Shown: positions 58,433 through 64,000 of the stretch, piece by piece
Layout: the number at the start of each line of letters is the position of its first letter
Position numbering within the stretch: the stretch's first letter is position 1
NCBI GenBank assembly: GCA_002286715.1
Contig: NSJX01000002.1
Coordinates: forward strand, 1-64,000
Source of the DNA: Dentipellis sp. KUC8613
Lineage: Eukaryota > Basidiomycota > Agaricomycetes > Russulales > Hericiaceae
Reading direction: 5' to 3'
DNA length: 64,000 nt
Made by a program: the position numbers and the translations under genes
Notes under the pieces: generated by a model
The model's database searches: none
Seen by the model: only the letters and a program-made list of their open reading frames with translations
Told to the model about the DNA's origin: nothing

Positions 58433-61293
58433 ATGTCACTGGCTGCTGAGTTCAGCTCCATCACGCCTCGAGCGTGTGGGCGTGGCTTCAAATGCCCAAA
58501 CCAGGGACAGGAGTTAGAGGAGCTATACTACATAAGCAGTGCCAAGGATCCTGAAAATGAAGCTGCAGGCAGGTTTCTTTGCCAGGATTGCTACACGATG
58601 TACCGCAGTCGCCCAACGACTGTCCGTGTTGATACTCCAAGTGGGTATTGCTGTTCTTGCTGCCTGCATGGAGAGCTCAAGGCACAGCTTTCTTTCAGCC
58701 GCGTCGCGCAGCGGCCAGAGTGCGCCCAGCTCCCAGTTGGAAATTCACCGAAATGTTGCAGCAGCCCAGCGTGGAGGTGAGTCGCTGCTTGACATCTATG
58801 AGGCTCCGCAACTTAGCTAACTACATTTGAGATGCCATCCCTGTCATGGCGGTAGGAAATGTTGTCCCGCAGTTTCAGCCGCCTACCAGACCGGGGCCGC
58901 GCATTATTGGTGCACCGCCTCGGCTGAGTGCCACAATGCCTCCTCCAGTGCAGGTCCGTTGCGAAGGAGGAATGCCTGTTGCGCAGGCTTCTCGTGGCAA
59001 AGCGCCTTCCGGAGCACCAGCACCTCGGCGCGTTGGGCCTCGCATCAGCATGCCTATGCCCCAGCCCGCACTTTCGCCCCCAGTCAGCTCACGATACCGT
59101 CCATCAGCCCCGGGCATGGCGCCTCCTTGCCTCCGTGACTTGGAGGTCGTCACAGCGCCCGGCTACCATGATGCCCACTTAATGTACGACAACATGCGAA
59201 AGCTCCTGTCGGAATGCGCCTCGTCGGGCGTTAGGTATGAGGATGTTCGAATCAAGGCGCGCATGGCTGTTATGCTCCCAGGCAAAACAAGCCCAGCTGG
59301 AGTTTCGGTGAGCCACACGACACAAGCTACGCTTCCTCCCCTGCTGATCAAAGTCAGAACATCAATGAGACCATATCCCAGGTCCCTGCCCGTATTGGGG
59401 CGCACTGTCTGAAGAGGATCGTGTACGCGACACTGTACCCGCTGTTCGTCAAGTGGTCGCATGGTCTTCACATTCCTATAGATGACTTTGTCATCAGGGA
59501 CAAGCATTGGGTTGAACTCTCCGGCATTGCACCAGACAAGGATGCACTGCTGAGCTATGCCTACAAGCCTGACCCCAAGAAGCCCGGAAACTTCCAATTC
59601 TTGGCCAACAAGCCACCGATCATGGTGTACCTCGAAATTCCTTTGCCGATACATGGCGATATTCTAGAGCACCTAGAACGTGTCGCTGCAGCAGAGGAGG
59701 CGGAGAAGCTAGCAAAAGCACAGGTATGAGTGCGCCCTCAAAGCACCTCAGTGTATACACGTCCTCACTCTGCTAGCAGGCGCATCGTGCCTCGACTGAG
59801 GGGACTTCAAACCTCAGTGCTGCCTCAGCCCCATCGGTTGAACTCGCACGCGGCGTCGCCAATATAAGCCTCCGCGTGGAACCCAGCCCACCAGGGTCGC
59901 TGTCGCCACCTGCACGCAAGCGGAAACGCAGCGGCATCGAGGAAGAGGTTTGGGCTTGCGCTTCTGTACTCATGCACTTCGCTGACTGCTTCAATTTCAA
60001 GGAGACAGGGCTACAGCGCGAGAAACCTGAGGCACAGCGGAGGAGAGTTAGCTCCAAGGCACCGCCTCTCAGCTCTCAGGATGTCCGAAGTGCGCTGCTG
60101 ACGCAGCGTCTGCCTGGAAAGGCTGTGGTTGAGCAAATTCGTGAGCAGCTCTCCCTACGACTGGGCAAGCCGTCATTGCTGAGTCGGAGGATGCAGTTGG
60201 GCTAAATGCACTTCCGGTCACCGTTCACACCTGCCCAGTAAAGACGTACTCAGAGCTGATTGGACAGAAGCGCAAGGCTGGCGTTTCGACTTGGATGTCG
60301 GAGGCTGACACTTTGTCTGGGAGACTCTTTGTAGCGAAGCCCGGTTCGGCGAAGCTACAGTTCGGCACCTTCAAATCCATGGAGAGGGCGAAGATTGACC
60401 CGCCCATTTTCGGCCACTCCGCAAGTTCGCAGCGTGTTGCATGCAAGCAGGTATACTCAAAGGCAGAAGGCCTGCAGGTTGTTCAGCAGCCCAGCCTCGA
60501 AGCGCAGACGAAGGAGCTCTCCATGGATGTCCTGTGTACGCAGTGGGCAGCTGCGTTGCTGGAGCTCTGCTACGATTTCATCGAGGAGCAGAGTGAGATC
60601 ACTGGGGACGCGCAGTTTGTGATCCCTCGCCTGAGGTATGTCAGGGCGGCGCTTGCAGTGACTGCTTCTGCAGACAACGGAACCCGGCCACAGCAAGTTT
60701 TCATGCTGGAGGAGCTCATAGATCCTAAAGTGGAGGGCGAGTGGAGAAAGTACATCAACAACGACTCTGCAGAGCCCATCATACAGGACTCGCGGAAAGC
60801 CAACGAGGCTGCGGAATTTCTGGCGTTTTGCCAGCACGTTCAGTACCTCAAGACCGGGAAGCTCGCCTTCGTAACTGACTTCCAAGGTGTGCCGCTCAGC
60901 CTAGCTGCTGCTTTACGGAGCTGAACAGTTTTTTTTTTCTTTCAGGAGGCCTGTCCCTTCTATCCGACCCCCAGATTATCACGCACCCAGAGCTAGGCCA
61001 GCTGTTCGGGAAGGGGAACCTTGGGCAGACCCATGCAACCTTTGAGCTTGACCACTCCTGCAACAAGTTTTGCCAGCATTTCGGCATTAACCTGGAATAT
61101 GACGAACACGTCGGCGACGCGTTGAGACAGGGTGGGGTTCTTCCCAAAGTGCTGCTTTTTGAGAAGGTTCGTGTCTCAGTGCACTTGAGGTTTGCTCCCT
61201 GACGACCCCCAGCAGGAGCTGCAGGCTTTGAGCCACCGCCTCCCTGCGACACAGGCATCAGGCTCGGAGGAGATGTCGATCTCTTCGATCTGA
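58433..61293 (+). CDS. Alpha-type (MHCK/EF2K) protein kinase with N-terminal Cys cluster
   Basis: Atypical Ser/Thr kinase of the alpha-kinase superfamily. Exons 58433-58640, 58699-58776, 58832-59307, 59358-59723, 59777-59947, 60002-60140, 60197-60886, 60946-61166 and 61216-61293 give about 808 aa. Two acceptors are NAGNAG sites and could shift by 3 nt. The N-terminus has a Cys cluster (CGRGFKC ... FLCQDC), possibly zinc-binding. The middle is Pro-rich, then a conserved-looking region (VYATLYPLFVKWSHG). The kinase domain runs from about 495 to 790. Key motifs are TDFQGG (706-711), FGKGNLG (730-736) and HSCNKFC (746-752). The last is the HxCxxxC zinc site also found in TRPM7-type kinases. Substrate is unknown. 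It is co-directional with the integrase gene. Confidence 0.82.
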
Positions 61294-62871
61294 GTCGCTG
61301 TGGCCCCGCGCGCTTTGTAAACTTATATACCCGTCCACAATACCCCCTCCCCCGAACTGCCGCCCCTCTTTTTTGCGCATGCTTGCGAAGCGGGGCCCGC
61401 TTTTGGCTGGCCTGCTTTGCACGGCGCAAGGGAAGTAGCCGCGCCCTGTGCGCTTCGAGCACTCGTTAGTTTCTTTGTGGATAATAGAGATTCATTTTCA
61501 TGTAACCGCAGGGGCGCAGCTGCGCCAAGCTGTGGCCCGGCGCGACTCGCAGGTGCAGCAGGTGTGCGCTGACTCGCAGAAGTTGCGGCTGAGTAGCGCA
61601 CCGGCCTGCGATGGCGTCCGAGCCTGCCCTACACAATCACAAGCAAGTCACGTCACGTCGCGTCACGGCGCTTCCTGCTGGGGCAACTCGCTTATTTAAC
61701 GCCTTCGTCTCGAATCGACGCTCGCACCCGCATCCTCTCGCCCGTCGCCTCTCCTCGGCTGCGCTCCGTGTGCGAGCCGAGGGCGCTGTCCGAGACAGCG
61801 AGTGGCGAGCAAAGCAGCAGCCGCAGTGTCCGCATACGCTGCGCCCTAGACATGCACCTGCGGCTGCTGGTTTTGCTCGCCCCGCGCTCGCCCGGATAGC
61901 TCCCTCTGTTCGCACATAGCAGCTTCGCGCCCCATCGCCTCCACCACAGCAATGCCACAGCAACCTCAGCCCGCCGCACGTGCGCGTACCGTGCAGGCGC
62001 AAATGGCACCCCACCCAGAAGCCCCCGGTGCCACGCCAAAGACCACTGCGCTGCCATTGCTGCCCGAAGGCGACGCGCGCCACAGCCGCGACCTATGGGG
62101 CAGAGAGGCCGAAAGGTACGAGTACCCCCGCGTTCAAATTGCTCCGTGTCGCTGATGCGCCTCTACGCGGCCTTCGCTGCCGCCACCGACCTCCAAGGTG
62201 CACCTGCGTTGCGCCGCAACCCGGGCGGCTGCAGCGTCGCGCGCTCTCGCTAGAGTGCATGCTGGCGCGTTCGAGCCGCTGCGGCCCGCCTCAGGCGTTT
62301 GGGTGCGGCGGTCGGTGCTCGCGCCCGCTCTGCCCTTGGCGACTACCTCTCGCGACAGCAGGTCGCCGCGCCTCCAGCGCGCCGTGTGGGTTCGCGCATT
62401 GCTGGCGGCGAGGACAGCTGCTCGCAACCCAGGTCGGACGAGTCGAGCTAGCCGCAAACCTCCGCTTGTGAGGGCCCCCGCATTTGCCCGTGCCGCCTGC
62501 CCTCGCGCCGACACGCCGCCTACCCTTCGCGCGAGCCCTCGAGCTCTGCGAGCTCTCGCATTCGCAGCTACGCCGCGGCTGGTTTCGGTAGCTTGCGCTA
62601 GGCATTACTAGTACGCACTGTGCTCGCGCTCTTCGAGAGACATGCCAGCAATGTAGCTACGGCGCTCCTGCCTGTTTCCTCTTTGCACGAAATATATTAG
62701 TTTCCCACTCATGCCCTCTGAGCGCTGCCTCGCTTTGCCACGGAAGTCGCGTGACGCCTGGACACACATGTTCGTCGCGGACATGGGCGTGGGGCTCTGC
62801 TTACAGCAAGGTCTCTCTCGAGCTTCAGTATTGCCTTCCCCTCTGCCCTGACCTTGACACCAACGGCAACA
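61294..62871. other. GC-rich intergenic region
   Basis: No gene is supported. Long frames on both strands (for example 61637-62083 minus, 61980-62471 plus) are Arg/Ala-rich artefacts of GC content. A tttatatac-like stretch at about 61320 and aaatatatt at 62690 are the only AT-rich points. Confidence 0.4.
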
Positions 62872-64000
62872 ATGGCGCCCTCAGAATCAAAGTGTACGCC
62901 GCACTCATTTCTGCAGGCCGATGCTTACCCCCACCTCCTGCTGATGCCTCGCCCTAGACCTCACCGTTCACGTCAACGTCGACCTGCGTGAGCTTCTGAA
63001 GAAGTACCGAGGGAGGCGCAAGGCTACGAGGGTCGAAGGCTACCTCTCCGACCTGCAAGCACTGCGCGCTGACCTTGTTGCAATGGGAATGCTCGGCGCC
63101 GATGCTGAGGATTGGCTGGAGGCAGTGTGGGCGCTGGAGGAAGAGGACAGTGAATGCTCCTCCGGTGAAGTGTCTCACAGTGGAGAAGACCTCGAGGCCT
63201 CCGACTTCGGTAGCCTGTCCCCGCCACCTACCCCAGCAAGTCCCGGCCTCTTTCGAAAGCAGCTCTCAAGCACGGTGCTTTCCAGTCCCGCCTCGAGTGC
63301 CGGCACCGACAATTGCCACGGCGATCGTGCGACGCTCCCGCCCGCAAGCGAGTATGGCGATGAAGCATTTGACGCCGGTGGCAGCGAAGGTGGGTGCGGT
63401 GGTGGAGAAGGTGTGAGCGAGCCAGCAAGCGAGGCTGGCGATAGCGAAGGCCCCTGCTACGACGCAGATGCGAGCCAGCCCGCGAGCGAGGCAGGTGACT
63501 TCGATGGCGAAGCTGTGGGCGGCGTGCGCAGCGAGGCTGCCGGCGAAGGTGGCGGCGAAGGCGAAGGTGAGGGCGAAGGCCAAGGCGAGGCACTTCTTAC
63601 ACATGCAGCAAAGAGCTTTCGCAAAGAACAGCTGCTCGTAAGCCGCCCTGTCCCTAGCTGCTGTCCCAGGCTCACGCTGCGCCCGCACCCCAGCTCGCAC
63701 TGCCTCAATCTAGCAGCGGTAAGCAGCCTGCCGACACTTGAACGAGGACCTCACTCAGCGACTGCCGCAGGTTACAAGTACGGCAGCAGCAGCAGCAGGC
63801 ATGTCCCTGTCCCGAAAGCGAAAGCGGCCTTTGTCAACTACAAAAAACTGTGAGCCGGGAGCTTTCCCTAGACCCGGCATGCTAACGCCCAGCTGCTTTG
63901 CAGGCAGGAGCTTGGCGTGTGCCTCGCCAGCGACACCGACAGCGGGGTCACGAGCGCGGAGGATCCGCGACTTGCACAGGCCTTTGCTACAGATACCTCC
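62872..64000 (+). CDS. Acidic Gly/Glu/Ser-rich protein (3' partial)
   Basis: Gene running off the window. Exons 62872-62893, 62958-63637, 63694-63718, 63771-63849 and 63904 onward join in phase. The N-terminus (MAPSESKYLTVHVNVDLREL followed by LKKYRGRRKATRVEGYLSDL) looks helical and basic. The next part is strongly acidic, with two SEPASEAGD-like repeats and a Gly-Glu run (GEGEGEGEG). A short basic patch follows (VPKAKAAFVNYKKL). No known domain was recognised. The basic-then-acidic layout recalls nucleic-acid- or chromatin-associated proteins, but this is only inference. It is third in a row with the integrase and alpha-kinase genes. Confidence 0.6.

Noticed and set aside
60141..60169. 29-bp intron in the alpha-kinase gene
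   Set aside because: Too short for splicing; the acceptor at 60196 gives a normal 56-bp intron from the same donor and restores the kinase frame.
1..64000. CRISPR arrays, bacterial operons, rRNA or tRNA genes
   Set aside because: None seen; the repeats present are satellites, microsatellites or duplications, and no clover-leaf candidate was recognised by eye.

Overview
This window is nuclear DNA from a filamentous basidiomycete, most likely a wood-decaying agaricomycete. Genes are split by many 45-65 bp GT-AG introns, and exon phases agree across every model built here. The content is typical of that group: a secreted bicupin oxalate decarboxylase, an AA14-type copper monooxygenase, fungal-type FunK1 protein kinases in a duplicated cluster, an alpha-type kinase, a Tad/I-like LINE and an integrase-core gene. 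The species cannot be fixed from sequence alone. A 55-base run of N at 47812-47866 marks an assembly gap.

Layout. 0.4-4.6 kb: two tandem MFS transporters with matching exon structure. 4.6-7.8 kb: no confident gene. 7.8-15 kb: oxalate decarboxylase (15 exons), AA14 LPMO (8 exons) and a DUF4112 protein, all on the + strand. 15-44 kb: a FunK1 expansion with five complete-looking genes (two on +, three on -) and one truncated N-terminal remnant, carried on duplicated segments. An omega-like glutathione transferase lies inside it. A full-length LINE (29118-35562, minus strand) sits between two FunK1 genes. It has intact overlapping ORF1 and ORF2, a poly-A tail and a target-site duplication, and a paralogous empty site lies at about 43.35 kb.

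44-53.5 kb: gene-poor, repeat-rich and GC-rich DNA with microsatellites, a 474-bp MITE with 110-bp inverted repeats, and one Ser/Thr/Pro-rich hypothetical gene. 53.5-55.7 kb: a mosaic of about 157-bp tandem repeats flanking an N-terminal transcription-factor-like fragment, followed by a cyclin-like fragment. 56.2-64 kb: three same-strand genes: an integrase-core (DDE) protein, an alpha-kinase with an N-terminal Cys cluster, and an acidic Gly/Glu-rich protein running off the window. These three are the best candidate for an undescribed mobile or associated module.

Functionally, oxalate decarboxylase and the AA14 enzyme fit extracellular wood attack and oxalate control, and the MFS pair and GST fit transport and detoxification. 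The FunK1 genes share a compact promoter module in four of five copies. One of them is a recombinant between two subfamilies and another has a frameshifted tail, so the cluster is evolving quickly.
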